Shown: piece after piece, positions 22,925-31,787 of the stretch
Position numbering within the stretch: position 1 is the first letter of the stretch
How the letters are laid out: every line of letters starts with the position of its first letter
DNA from: Phytophthora colocasiae
Lineage: Eukaryota > Oomycota > Peronosporomycetes > Peronosporales > Peronosporaceae
Length of the DNA stretch: 64,000 bases
Assembly (NCBI GenBank): GCA_018806915.1
Contig: JAGKQI010000012.1
Location: forward strand, 186,001 to 250,000
Reading direction: 5' to 3'
The notes under the pieces: generated by a model
Seen by the model: the letters and a program-made list of their open reading frames with translations, nothing else
Told to the model about the DNA's origin: nothing
Databases searched by the model: none
Translations under genes and position numbers: made by a program

Positions 22925-24429
22925 CAAAGTTACCCGTGGTGATCGTGTATGCCAGTGACTGGGCGATCTCTGCCGCATTAATGCAGGAACACGACCAGAT
23001 CTACCACCCGGTCGCATTTGCCAGTCGAACCTTGAAGACGAACGAGTTAAACTATAATGTTGCCGAAAAGGAGGTGTTGGCTCTACTTCGGATCCTGGAT
23101 CTACACTACACCCTGTTGGTGGGACGTCGGATCAAGGTCCTAACCAGACACTCCACGCTTGCCTGGCTGTTCAAGTCTGCCGGCCTTCAAGGGCGTCTGG
23201 GACAATGGTCCGCTCTCCTGTCCCCATGGACACTCGAGATCACGAAGTGTACGAAGGGAGAGGATGAGATACTGGGGGCGATCGCAGCTAATATAACGCC
23301 TAGATCGGAGATCGACGAAGCCCTGATCGCGATCGCGCCACAGAAGGAACCAAGGCGTAAGATCCAGATGCCGATTCCTACCGTAGATCCAGGCGAGGAG
23401 CTATCGGTAGTAAGTTTCGACGGCTCGGCACGCGTGAAACGAGGAGGAGGCGCTTTCAGCGCGATCGTGTGGAGTTTGCCGGAGTGGAAAGTGATCAAAG
23501 CTAGATCAGACTATGCGGAGAGTCTTACTGTCAATGAAGCGGAATACCGTGGGCTCTTGCTAGGTCTTGGCATGATCGCACAGTTAGAACGCCGCCGTTT
23601 GGTCATTTGTGGCGATTCGAACCTAGTGATCCGACAAGTCCGGGGCGAGATCGACTGCAAGGCGCCAGGATTGACGTTACTGAAACAGAAAGTGCTGGAT
23701 CATTTGCGGAATTGGGGAGATCACGAGCTTGTCCATGTGAAGAGAGACTGGAATGGGAGCGCAGACAGCTTGGCGAGCGCCGCGCTGCAGCGAGGAAGCG
23801 GGATCGAGGTCCACGATGAAGCAGATCGGTGCGATCTGGTCACCCTGAATCGGCTCGATGAGGTGTTGACCCCTCGAGTTGAAGATCGAACGGTGCAAGT
23901 GTCGGCCGTAGCCACGGGCGCAGCCCGAGCACGACCCGATGCCGCCGTCCTACGAGAGGAACTGATCCGGGAGATGCGAGTGGATCGGATCAGGCGAGCC
24001 CAGGACGAGGAGGTCTGGATCGCCGGACTAAAGAAGTACCTGGCTGGGCAGATCGCGGATCTTACCCGAGCCGAGGCTGGATCCTACGCCAAGATCGCTT
24101 CCGAGTACGAGGTAGATGAACAGGATCTGTTGTTTTATTGCCCACCAGGGCCGAGATCAAGAGGTGATCGCGACCGTCTGATGAGACTCGTGGTTCCAGA
24201 AACGCTACAGCAGGATGTCCTCCACCACTACCATACGACTCTGGAAGGGGACATCAAGGGATCGGACGCACTTATCAGCGGATCCGAGATCATTTCCACT
24301 GGAGGGATTATATCAGGTGTGCAGCGATACGTAGGCGAGTGTGTAGACTGTGAGACTGGAAAGGGAGACCCACGATCCGAGGCGAGTCACCTGGGAATCT
24401 GCAAGCTACATACCCATTCCAGATCATAG
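22921..24429 (+). CDS. pol: Family B Pol, part 2: two RNase H domains and integrase zinc-binding region
   Basis: First RNase H (about residues 1-80) aligns with the usual Ty3/Gypsy domain, but the expected TDAS reads VYAS and TDH reads TRH, so two catalytic aspartates are replaced; the Glu of AEKEVLAL remains. A second, archaeal/RNase HI-like domain (about 155-300) has the full set: SFDGSA, NEAEYRGLLLGL, CGDSNLVIRQV and SADSLAS. The integrase HHCC region follows near 24215-24365, with VGECVDC visible. Between 24250 and 24320 the conserved HxGxxRT-like pattern is readable only in another frame, implying two compensating one-base indels at a GGGG run and further on. The frame ends just before the integrase core. 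Confidence 0.85.
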   Translation: MTKLPVVIVYASDWAISAALMQEHDQIYHPVAFASRTLKTNELNYNVAEKEVLALLRILDLHYTLLVGRRIKVLTRHSTLAWLFKSAGLQGRLGQWSALLSPWTLEITKCTKGEDEILGAIAANITPRSEIDEALIAIAPQKEPRRKIQMPIPTVDPGEELSVVSFDGSARVKRGGGAFSAIVWSLPEWKVIKARSDYAESLTVNEAEYRGLLLGLGMIAQLERRRLVICGDSNLVIRQVRGEIDCKAPGLTLLKQKVLDHLRNWGDHELVHVKRDWNGSADSLASAALQRGSGIEVHDEADRCDLVTLNRLDEVLTPRVEDRTVQVSAVATGAARARPDAAVLREELIREMRVDRIRRAQDEEVWIAGLKKYLAGQIADLTRAEAGSYAKIASEYEVDEQDLLFYCPPGPRSRGDRDRLMRLVVPETLQQDVLHHYHTTLEGDIKGSDALISGSEIISTGGIISGVQRYVGECVDCETGKGDPRSEASHLGICKLHTHSRS

Positions 24430-24431
24430 CG

Positions 24432-25593
24432 ATGGATCACATACCCTCTCTGCCCAGATCCAACAAAGGCAATACTGAACTGCTGATCTGGGTGGATCTG
24501 TTCACGGGATATGTGATCGCAAAGGCTAGTTCCTCCCGATCGGCCCAGACCGTCGCGGAATCTTATGAAGAATGCGTGTTCCGCAGATTTGGCGCTAGCG
24601 AGATGATCAGGCACGATCGAGAGCCGGGCTTCATGTCCGACTTCTTCAGATCGTTTAATAGGATCCTGGGGCAACGACAACGGGCGACGATGGCCTACCG
24701 ACCACAGGCCAATGGGACTGCCGGAACGGATGGTGCAAACGGCCACTAGGCCAATCAAGATGTATGTTCAAGATCTCGATCAAAAGGACTGGGATGAATA
24801 TGCGGAGAGATTGACTTTCGCTATTAACACGGCTCACGATCGGGTCCGGGGAGATACCCCTCACTATTTGGTACACGGATGGGACCCGAGATCGACGTTG
24901 GAAGCGACGATCCCGATCGGGTCGACCAGGCGCCATGACCGCGATCCAAGACGATGGAGATATCGCGTTCAGAGATACTACCAGCAGTCGAGAGAACAGG
25001 TCAACGCTAGGCTGCGAGAGGCGATTGCGGACCGAGCTGATCGACACAATGAGGACGTCGATCCGCATCAGATCGAAGCTGGATCACGTGTTTGGCTATA
25101 CCTAGATCGTGTGAAGGAAGGGTATGCACGTAAACTCGCTCACCTCTGGCACGGCCCGTTCCGTGTTGCAGAGAAGCTCAATGAATTCACGATCAAGCTG
25201 GAAATCGCGGGATCTGATTACCATATCTTCCCGGTGGTCCATGTTTCTAAGCTAAAGCTGGTACGGAATTTCCCGGATCGACCGCGGATCGAGTTGACGG
25301 TGGATGAAGCAGATCGGCTCGATTTCGATGAGATCCTCCTTCCGGAAGACAGTTGGGTCCCGGATCTGGATACCGATGAGTACGAAGTTGAACGGATCTC
25401 GGACATGCGAAGTGGGAAACGAACTCGCTACGGCCGGATCTATCGTGAATTTCTGGTGCACTGGGTCGGTTATGATGAGCCAACGTGGGTCGACGAAGCT
25501 GATCTTAACTGTGGGGCCATACTGAGCGCGTTCCTACGTGACCACGCTAATCGGAACCGATTCGGCGTGATGCAGTCACATGAAGAGGTGTAA
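24432..25593 (+). CDS. pol: Family B Pol, part 3: integrase core and chromodomain (one frameshift)
   Basis: The first frame (24432-24749) holds the integrase core: D of AMDHIPSLP and D of IRHDREPGF. An extra G near 24722 (GCCGGAACGG) shifts coding to the frame ending 25593, which supplies the Glu of ERMVQT, completing D-D-E. Then come the helical C-terminal part, a GPF/Y-like module (HLWHGPFRVAEKL, VVHVSKLKLV), an acidic linker and a chromodomain (about 25380-25540: YEVERISDM, REFLVHWVGYDEPTWVDE). Chromodomains in this position bind modified chromatin and steer integration; the aromatic residues Y, W and Y/W are present. Confidence 0.88.
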
Positions 25594-25938
25594 GGAGAGT
25601 CAGGCGAGGTGACAGGGTTGCCTCGCCGTGATCGAGGAAGCTGATGTGGAGGAGAATCCAGATCAGAGCGAGAATTTTACATTTGTGTATGTGCATGTAC
25701 GTAGGGAATTTGACGCTGGAAGATGGTGATCCGGGATGTCGAGATGGAGATGAAAGGGGATCACATTCTCAAAATGATGGAGTACGATGGAATGACTGTG
25801 GGGATGGAGAATACGAGAATTACGAGTGGAGATTATGGGAGTTACGAATGGAGATGGAAGAATGCAGCACGGCCCTGGATGGGGTTCCGAATCCGGGCTC
25901 GGGGGGAAGCCTCGAGCAGGTGATCGAAGTGGCACGAT
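25594..25938 (+). other. Non-coding gap between family B pol and antisense ORF
   Basis: About 345 bp, purine-rich on the plus strand (many GGAGATGGAG-type words). No domain-bearing frame on either strand. It lies between two convergent reading frames and may carry both 3' ends. Confidence 0.5.
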
Positions 25939-28818
25939 TTACGGAGAAGCGGGAGGAGGATTGAACTTGCCGATAAGTCGGGGAATCCTGGTAGCAGGAT
26001 GGTTAACCGGGTCTTGCCGATACTGGTTACGCCACGGATCCGCCTCGTCACACTCCTCCAGAGCCTCGATCAGGTTCGTCGGCTCTGGGACGTTCGCGTT
26101 GGGATCCGCCAGGTTGGCACGCCGAGAGACCACTCCGGGATACCAACGAACCACATCCACCGACGGAATGGGGAGATGAAGGAAGAACGGATCCAGCAGG
26201 ATGTCGAGATCGAACCACTGATCGCGCATTATGGCGGGGAAGGAGGCGAGGAATTGGCGCCAAGCAGACCCAGCTCGACTCCGCCGGGCCTTGCGAGCAG
26301 CGTAATACCGCTGCAGTTCAAGATCCGCATCCTGCATGGCAGAGGTGATCTCGAAGTTGTGGGTGGCCTCCCAAAATGCTTGACGGTGCCGTTCCTCCAG
26401 AACGCGATAGGTGGCGGCCACGGCCGCGAGGGGTGTTCTCTCCCTCTCATGCAGATCGAGGTCGAACGTAAGGGGACCCGGGTTCGCGAAGTCGTTCCAC
26501 GGCTCCAGAGCCAGCAGATCAAGCACGTTCACGCCCGTGATCAACTCGTGGAGGTATTCGGTGCGGGGGGTCGGTGCAGGCCCAGCCTGTATCTGGGAAG
26601 GGAACAGCCAACCCGAAGGGATCAACAACCGTTTGCCCAGAGAACTGGCGATCAGACCCACGATCGAATACTGCCCGATCACCTGCGGATCCCACGGCAC
26701 GATGTCAGCAGCCGCGAAGGTACGCTGCCGATCGTACCCTGGAATGAAAGAGGCGACCGGAAACAGGGGTGGTCGGAGCCCGGGGGGCGAGGAACCGCCG
26801 GAAGGAGGTGGCGGCGGTGACGGGGAACCCGGAGGTGATCCTGGAGACGGCGGGCCTGATCCATCTGGAGATGGGCTTGAGCCGTCCGGAGACCCCGATC
26901 CACGGGTGCCAGAAGGTCCGGATCTCGGAACCTGACCAGACTCGCGCCGGTGCGTCGAGATAGATCGTTGGCGGCTCATGTGTAAAATATCATCATCCTC
27001 GGAGTCCTCCGCCCCGTTGGAGCGTTCCGATTCGGCTTCAGAACTAGTTCCATTGCTGGGTTCTGGACTTCCGTCCTCTTCGGACGGCGACGAGAATGGG
27101 TGCTGGGGATCGTAGTCGGAGTCTTCCTCGTCCTCATCCGGCGAACCACCCTCGGCGGGGAGTGATCCGGACTGATCCGTAGGCGCTGGGGTCGGATCAG
27201 GGGCTGGAGTGTCGGTTTCCTCCCCTCCGACTTGCCCAGAAGCTTGATCCGCCAACAGATCCAGCGGACTCGCCGTTGATCCTGCCGGGGTCAGGACCAC
27301 CGTGGGTGTGACAGGCTGGGTTGACCCGGGAGCTTCGGTAGCTGCAAGTTTTAGATCACGGGGAGCTGAGGTGCTCCGAGCCGGACGCTTGCGTGAGGAA
27401 GGAGGACCGGCCGGGGAAGCGGAGGCGCTTCGAGATCTTTTGGTGGCACGAGCCGCCCGTCGATCCGCGATCCACGAGGACAATCGAGCAGAGGAATCCT
27501 CGGCGTGGTGCAGCTGTTGCTCGGCTTCGGCATAATCAGCGTCCAGCTCTTGGTGAGCCTGTCGAAGCTCCGCGTTCTGTCGCTGGAGTTGGTCGAGCTC
27601 TTGTGTCGCCGCATCCCGGGCGGAACGAGCCACATCAAGGTCTGTGAGGGCAGACAAACGATCTTGGGTGGCATCGTCCAGGTCGACCTGGATTCGATCA
27701 CGGTCTGCCGTTACTCGATTGAGATCTTGCATTGCCTGATCCCGGTCGAGGCGGGCCTGATCCAGGTCTGCGACGGCCTGATCCCGCTCGGCAATGGCGG
27801 CACGATGCTGGACTGAGAGCTGGTCCCGGTCGTGCTGGATTATTTCCAGATTTCCCAAGGCGTCTGCCAGATCTTGCTCCAGGCTGGATACGGCGGCGGC
27901 ATCGGCGGCTGCACCCAGAGGCGGAGCGCGAGGATCCGGGGCGGATACGTCCTCCAAGGCGAGGTGTGCCCGAGCCAGTTCAACCTGGTGATCCTCTGCC
28001 TCGCGTTCCAGATACGCGACTTCGGCTCGAGCGGCGAGCAACTCCGCTTGGGTCCGCGTTAACTCCAACCTTAACCGAGCTTCCTCTGCCGTCAGGCGAG
28101 TCTGATCAGCAGGCATGGCCATAGCCGCTTGTGGACCTTGGGAGGAATCGTTCCTCTGCCAGCGCTCAAGGCTACGCTGAGTGAGGGTCAGGTCATGACG
28201 CACGGCGGCGAGCTCCCGTTCGCGATCCTGAAGCTCATCCCGGAGTTCAATCTCCGTCTCCCCGGCTATGCGAAGTTCGGCCAGCCGGAAGTCGAGATCC
28301 TCGAGCGCAGAGTCTAGCCGCGTCTGGATCCGGGCCAGTCGCTGCTCAGACTCCCGTCGTTCGGCGTCGTGCTGGGCCCGCTGATCCTGCAAGGCGGCGA
28401 TCGCGTCCCCACCGATAGCATCTCCGGTTCCCGATCGCAGATGAACGATTTCGGCGTTCAGCCGCAAAATCTCCTCCGCTTGGTCGTCCCGGAAGCGCTC
28501 CATATCCTCCATGTCGGATCGCAACCGGCGAACGGTGTCGTCCAGGTGGTCCCGATCGCGGCTCAAGGTCTCGCGCATCCGTTGGCTATGGGCCAGCCTC
28601 GCTTGCAAGGTGACCAGCTCAGGGTTTACCCCGGGGGTTGAGAAGCGGGAGGCCGTGGATCGGGCGGATCGGAGCGAGTGCTCGCTCGAGGGCGTCCTCG
28701 GCGTCAAGGGGGGCGAGGGAGGCGGATCGGACATTTCGAGAGAGTGGTGGCGCTTGAACGACTTGTGTTCCAGGTGGTGAATGTGGAAATAAACCCGAAG
28801 TGAGCTGCGGCAGCTCAA
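25939..28818 (-). CDS. Family B antisense ORF: coiled-coil, acidic/Pro-rich and globular protein (959 aa)
   Basis: One uninterrupted minus-strand frame fills the space between pol and the 3' LTR. ATG 28818 is 20 bp inside the LTR edge; a second ATG at 28734 (MSDPPPSPP) is an equally good start. Residues about 65-465 are a heptad-rich coiled coil (many LDxARxDRDQA repeats); about 465-690 are basic, then Ser/Glu/Asp- and Pro/Gly-rich; about 690-959 look globular, with W, Y and F spread evenly (LDLLALEPWNDFANPG, WFDLDILLDPFFLHLP). I recognise no family. An antisense ORF in this place occurs in some plant Tat-type elements. It stays open while gag and pol of the same copy are broken. Transcription would need a promoter in the 3' LTR reading inward (inference). 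Confidence 0.75.
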   Translation of the reverse strand: MSCRSSLRVYFHIHHLEHKSFKRHHSLEMSDPPPSPPLTPRTPSSEHSLRSARSTASRFSTPGVNPELVTLQARLAHSQRMRETLSRDRDHLDDTVRRLRSDMEDMERFRDDQAEEILRLNAEIVHLRSGTGDAIGGDAIAALQDQRAQHDAERRESEQRLARIQTRLDSALEDLDFRLAELRIAGETEIELRDELQDRERELAAVRHDLTLTQRSLERWQRNDSSQGPQAAMAMPADQTRLTAEEARLRLELTRTQAELLAARAEVAYLEREAEDHQVELARAHLALEDVSAPDPRAPPLGAAADAAAVSSLEQDLADALGNLEIIQHDRDQLSVQHRAAIAERDQAVADLDQARLDRDQAMQDLNRVTADRDRIQVDLDDATQDRLSALTDLDVARSARDAATQELDQLQRQNAELRQAHQELDADYAEAEQQLHHAEDSSARLSSWIADRRAARATKRSRSASASPAGPPSSRKRPARSTSAPRDLKLAATEAPGSTQPVTPTVVLTPAGSTASPLDLLADQASGQVGGEETDTPAPDPTPAPTDQSGSLPAEGGSPDEDEEDSDYDPQHPFSSPSEEDGSPEPSNGTSSEAESERSNGAEDSEDDDILHMSRQRSISTHRRESGQVPRSGPSGTRGSGSPDGSSPSPDGSGPPSPGSPPGSPSPPPPPSGGSSPPGLRPPLFPVASFIPGYDRQRTFAAADIVPWDPQVIGQYSIVGLIASSLGKRLLIPSGWLFPSQIQAGPAPTPRTEYLHELITGVNVLDLLALEPWNDFANPGPLTFDLDLHERERTPLAAVAATYRVLEERHRQAFWEATHNFEITSAMQDADLELQRYYAARKARRSRAGSAWRQFLASFPAIMRDQWFDLDILLDPFFLHLPIPSVDVVRWYPGVVSRRANLADPNANVPEPTNLIEALEECDEADPWRNQYRQDPVNHPATRIPRLIGKFNPPPASP

Positions 28819-28823
28819 CTTAC

Positions 28824-28837
28824 GTGCTGGGGGCGGA
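28824..28837 (+). promoter_or_regulatory. Polypurine tract, family B
   Basis: The G-rich stretch GTGCTGGGGGCGGA lies directly before the 3' LTR start TGTGG, the usual position of the plus-strand primer. Confidence 0.6.
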
Positions 28838-30331
28838 TGTGGTGAAGCGGACGAAAATTTTTCCCGGAGAGGCGATGTCAGCCACGAACCCGAATAGAGT
28901 CGGAACGAGCGACAGGGGGGACCGGTGATCGCCAGATCTGGGTCGAATCAGACGGAGGTACGATGGGTCCCGCCGGGAACAGGCAATGGAGACACCGGCG
29001 AAGAAGCAGGTGGAGCGGTGTTCGTGGGTGATCCGAATCCTGCCGTGGTGTTCGTAGGTGATCCGAATCCTGCCGGAGGAAGAATGGGGAAATCAAGGAT
29101 GTTCTCGCGCGATCAACGATGACGGGTCCCCAAGCGAGCATGATCAGCTTACCCTGGCGCCCCGAAGCCTCTAACAGCACGATCCAACTTCCCCGGGCGG
29201 CGACGAAGCGAGATCACGCAAGATCGCGCAATGATCCTCTCCCGTATAAGTACGAGATCAGCTCCGGATCAAGGTCAACCCCAGGCGCGACGCAGACTCT
29301 TCTTGTGGCCTGATCCGGATTCTAAGAAGGATCACCAAGCGGGATCAGGCAGTGATCAAGTCCCGATTAAGTACGAGATCAAGCTCCGGTTAAGTGCGAG
29401 ATCAAGTCCCGATTAAGTACGAGATCAAGCTCCGGTTAAGTGCGAGATCAAGCTTCGGTTAAGTGCGAGATCAAGCTTCGGTTAAGTGCGAGATCAAGCT
29501 TCGGTTAAGTGCGAGATCAAGCTTCGGTTAAGTGCGAGATCAAGCTTCGGTTAAGTACGAGATCAAGCTTCGGTTAAGTACGGAATCGGCTCAAGATCAG
29601 GGTTAGGGGAACCAAGCTAGTGATCAGCTATGTAGCCAGTGTCATGTGATCGTAGGATAGTAAATCAGGATGGGATTAGTAGGCATAGGAATAACCATAA
29701 ACAGAATCGAATTTGCCCTGAACCACTCAAGTGTCTTCGCTACGTCTGGAACCGGGAACTACATTGGCCCTACAAGCGTCAGGAAGGTAAGGATACGTGA
29801 CCTAGTATAGCGGTTAAGTCTGGATAATATATTGGCCAGCTTTGCCCTATCTAGTGAACTATCCTTTAAGTGCATACATCGGATCGGAAGGAATTGGTTG
29901 TTTAGCCTAAAGATCCCGTCGAATCTCGCCCCCTCAAGACCCCCGCTATCGGAAGCGGAAAACAACGGAAAGGAAGGGACCGAATCCCGAACATTGGACT
30001 ATTGGAAGACCTGGATCAAGAACCAGGCACCCGGATCAAGGCTCGAGAACTCGCCTACGACCGGGATCAAGTACCCCGAGGTGGAGTGAAGAACTTCCAC
30101 GCCGCCTCAAACCCCTGCGTCACCCAAGCCCAAGACCTTCTTCTCGTCCCAAGACATCTTCAGAAGTTACCTGGAAGAGCGTAACCCGCCTACCGACGGG
30201 TACACAAGGTGAACACTACACGCAACAAGATCACGGATCATCGGGGGACCCCCTCCGTTAGTCGGTGTCTGGGCGCAAGTGGCGATCGCGATCGGCCTCA
30301 ACCAGATTTTGGTCAGATCCGCTCCACCACA
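28838..30331 (+). repeat. Family B 3' LTR (1,494 bp)
   Basis: Same as the 5' LTR apart from run-length changes: a G6 for a G7 near 28914, AA for AAA near 29369, two extra C near 29931 and one extra G near 29977. Includes the 23-bp tandem array (about 29350-29580). Short frames inside the LTR appear in both copies and carry no domain. Confidence 0.92.
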
Positions 30332-31787
30332 AGATCCTTCCAGGAGCGTTCGGGAGTCGGAATCTCTGGAAACCAAAGTGTTTTCCAGGAAGTCGGCGGT
30401 CGAAAAGAGGTTAATATACCAGAGAAAAGTCGGAATTCGGTGTCTGAATATCACAAATCCAGAACCGAGATGCCTGACTTTCAGAGATAAACAACCAATA
30501 TACAGAGTTCGGAAATATACAAATATATACAGCCGTTCTTATTCTTTCTAGGCCCTTGAACGGTGGGCTAACACTCCAGGTCAACTAGGGACTTGCTACC
30601 AGACACCTGGTCTGTCTGGTATCCCTTTACGTTCGCGCACCACCCTCTAGTATAGAGGGAAAATATAAACCAATACAATCGGCTATATATAACAGTCTAC
30701 CTTGCACTCTGAAAACGACTGTCTAGTTTCCAGAGCCTGTCCAAACGAGCAATATGAAATGGGCTACCGCTAGAGACAAAACAAACGACCCAACTAGGAT
30801 ATGGAATAGGCGGGTCCTTTCAGGTCGCTACGTTACCTGATCTCCGCCTAAGGGGATTGAATAGGCGAGAGATCACACGGCAGCGATGCTTGGCGTGGCC
30901 TTGCAAACAGAAATACAACGACTTCTGGGTTACACGGCAAATTGAACTCTGTTTATCGTTTATCTTCCTCATAACTATCATATATATATGGTAACTCCCT
31001 CCTTCTTGTCGTCTTTTGCGTCCTTTATGCAGTCAGTCTTCATATCTCAGGTACTCTTGGTCTTTGTATACATCTGGTACTTTGACTTGGTCTCAGTATG
31101 CAGTCTGTGCAGCCGATCTCGATGGGTTGACAGGTAGAGACGTCATTACGGGGGATGTGCAGGTCAGTAATCACTTGAATGCGTGACTTGAACTTGGGTT
31201 CACTTGGTTTCAGTATGGTCTTGGATCTTCGGTGGTTTCAGAGTCTGGTATCCTGGTTTTCAGAGTCTGATATCACTTGCTTTTCAGAGTCTTAGTCACT
31301 CAGAGTTAGAGATACCAGAGTCTTGAGTACGAAACCAGAGTACGGAGCACCAATGCTACAACGTACATGGAGATCTTGAGGGTTGCGCGGGTGCGCGGCG
31401 TCCGGCGCGCGATACTTGGTCTCTGCGGGTATACATTGTGAATCCTTGAACCATCCATCGTCGCGCTGGACGGTAACGGGATGAGGTCTCTCAGAGATAC
31501 GTTCTTCTGAGAGACTTTCCGCCAGAACTTAGGCACTCATCGTCGGGGAAAGTCCGGTGACCAGACAGAGTGTAGTTGACCTTCAGAGTTGTGCACACTC
31601 TGAAGTACACTTCTGGTCCTTTGGGCCCCTTTACAGTCAGGCGAAGGTTTATCCACAATCTTCCACAGATGTCGCACGGGTGCGGCCGCGTCCCAAAGTC
31701 CCTTTCGCTTATAACCCATAGTATAACCAATCACATCGTAACGTAATATCCACCTGTCGCTCGAAAATCGGAATTAACATCATGTCA
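30332..31787 (-). repeat. Family A LTR 3, right fragment
   Basis: Starts with the second AGAT (30332-30335) and continues the LTR sequence interrupted at 16184. It ends ...CATGTCA at 31787, directly abutting family C sequence. It shows several substitutions relative to the central LTR. Confidence 0.9.

Larger units (their letters stand above)
16185..30331 (+). mobile_element. Ty3/Gypsy family B, complete 14.1 kb chromodomain element
   Basis: Bounded by near-identical LTRs (16185-17677 and 28838-30331) ending TGTGGTG...CACCACA and flanked by AGAT duplications inside a family A LTR. Order: LTR, primer-binding site, gag, protease, RT, RNase H, second RNase H, integrase with chromodomain, antisense ORF, purine tract, LTR. 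The LTR pair differs, as far as I can see, only by run-length changes at G, A and C runs, so the insertion is very young. The reading frames nevertheless carry several single-base breaks. GATC is strongly over-represented over the whole element. Dual RNase H Ty3/Gypsy elements are known from oomycetes and from plant Tat elements. Confidence 0.92.
1..31787 (-). mobile_element. Ty3/Gypsy family A: tandem two-copy array with shared central LTR
   Basis: Three LTR copies (1-773 partial, 7516-9202, and 15949-16184 continued at 30332-31787) alternate with two internal regions (774-7515 and 9203-15948), all read on the minus strand. The right LTR is split by the family B insertion. The two internal regions differ by many substitutions, so the array looks like LTR-LTR recombination between two diverged copies rather than a fresh duplication (inference). 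Both copies have Gag, protease and a half reverse transcriptase, and lack the YxDD box, RNase H and integrase. The array ends at 31787 against a different element, family C, so it was inserted into that element. The left end lies outside the window, so the flanking target duplication cannot be tested. Confidence 0.85.
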
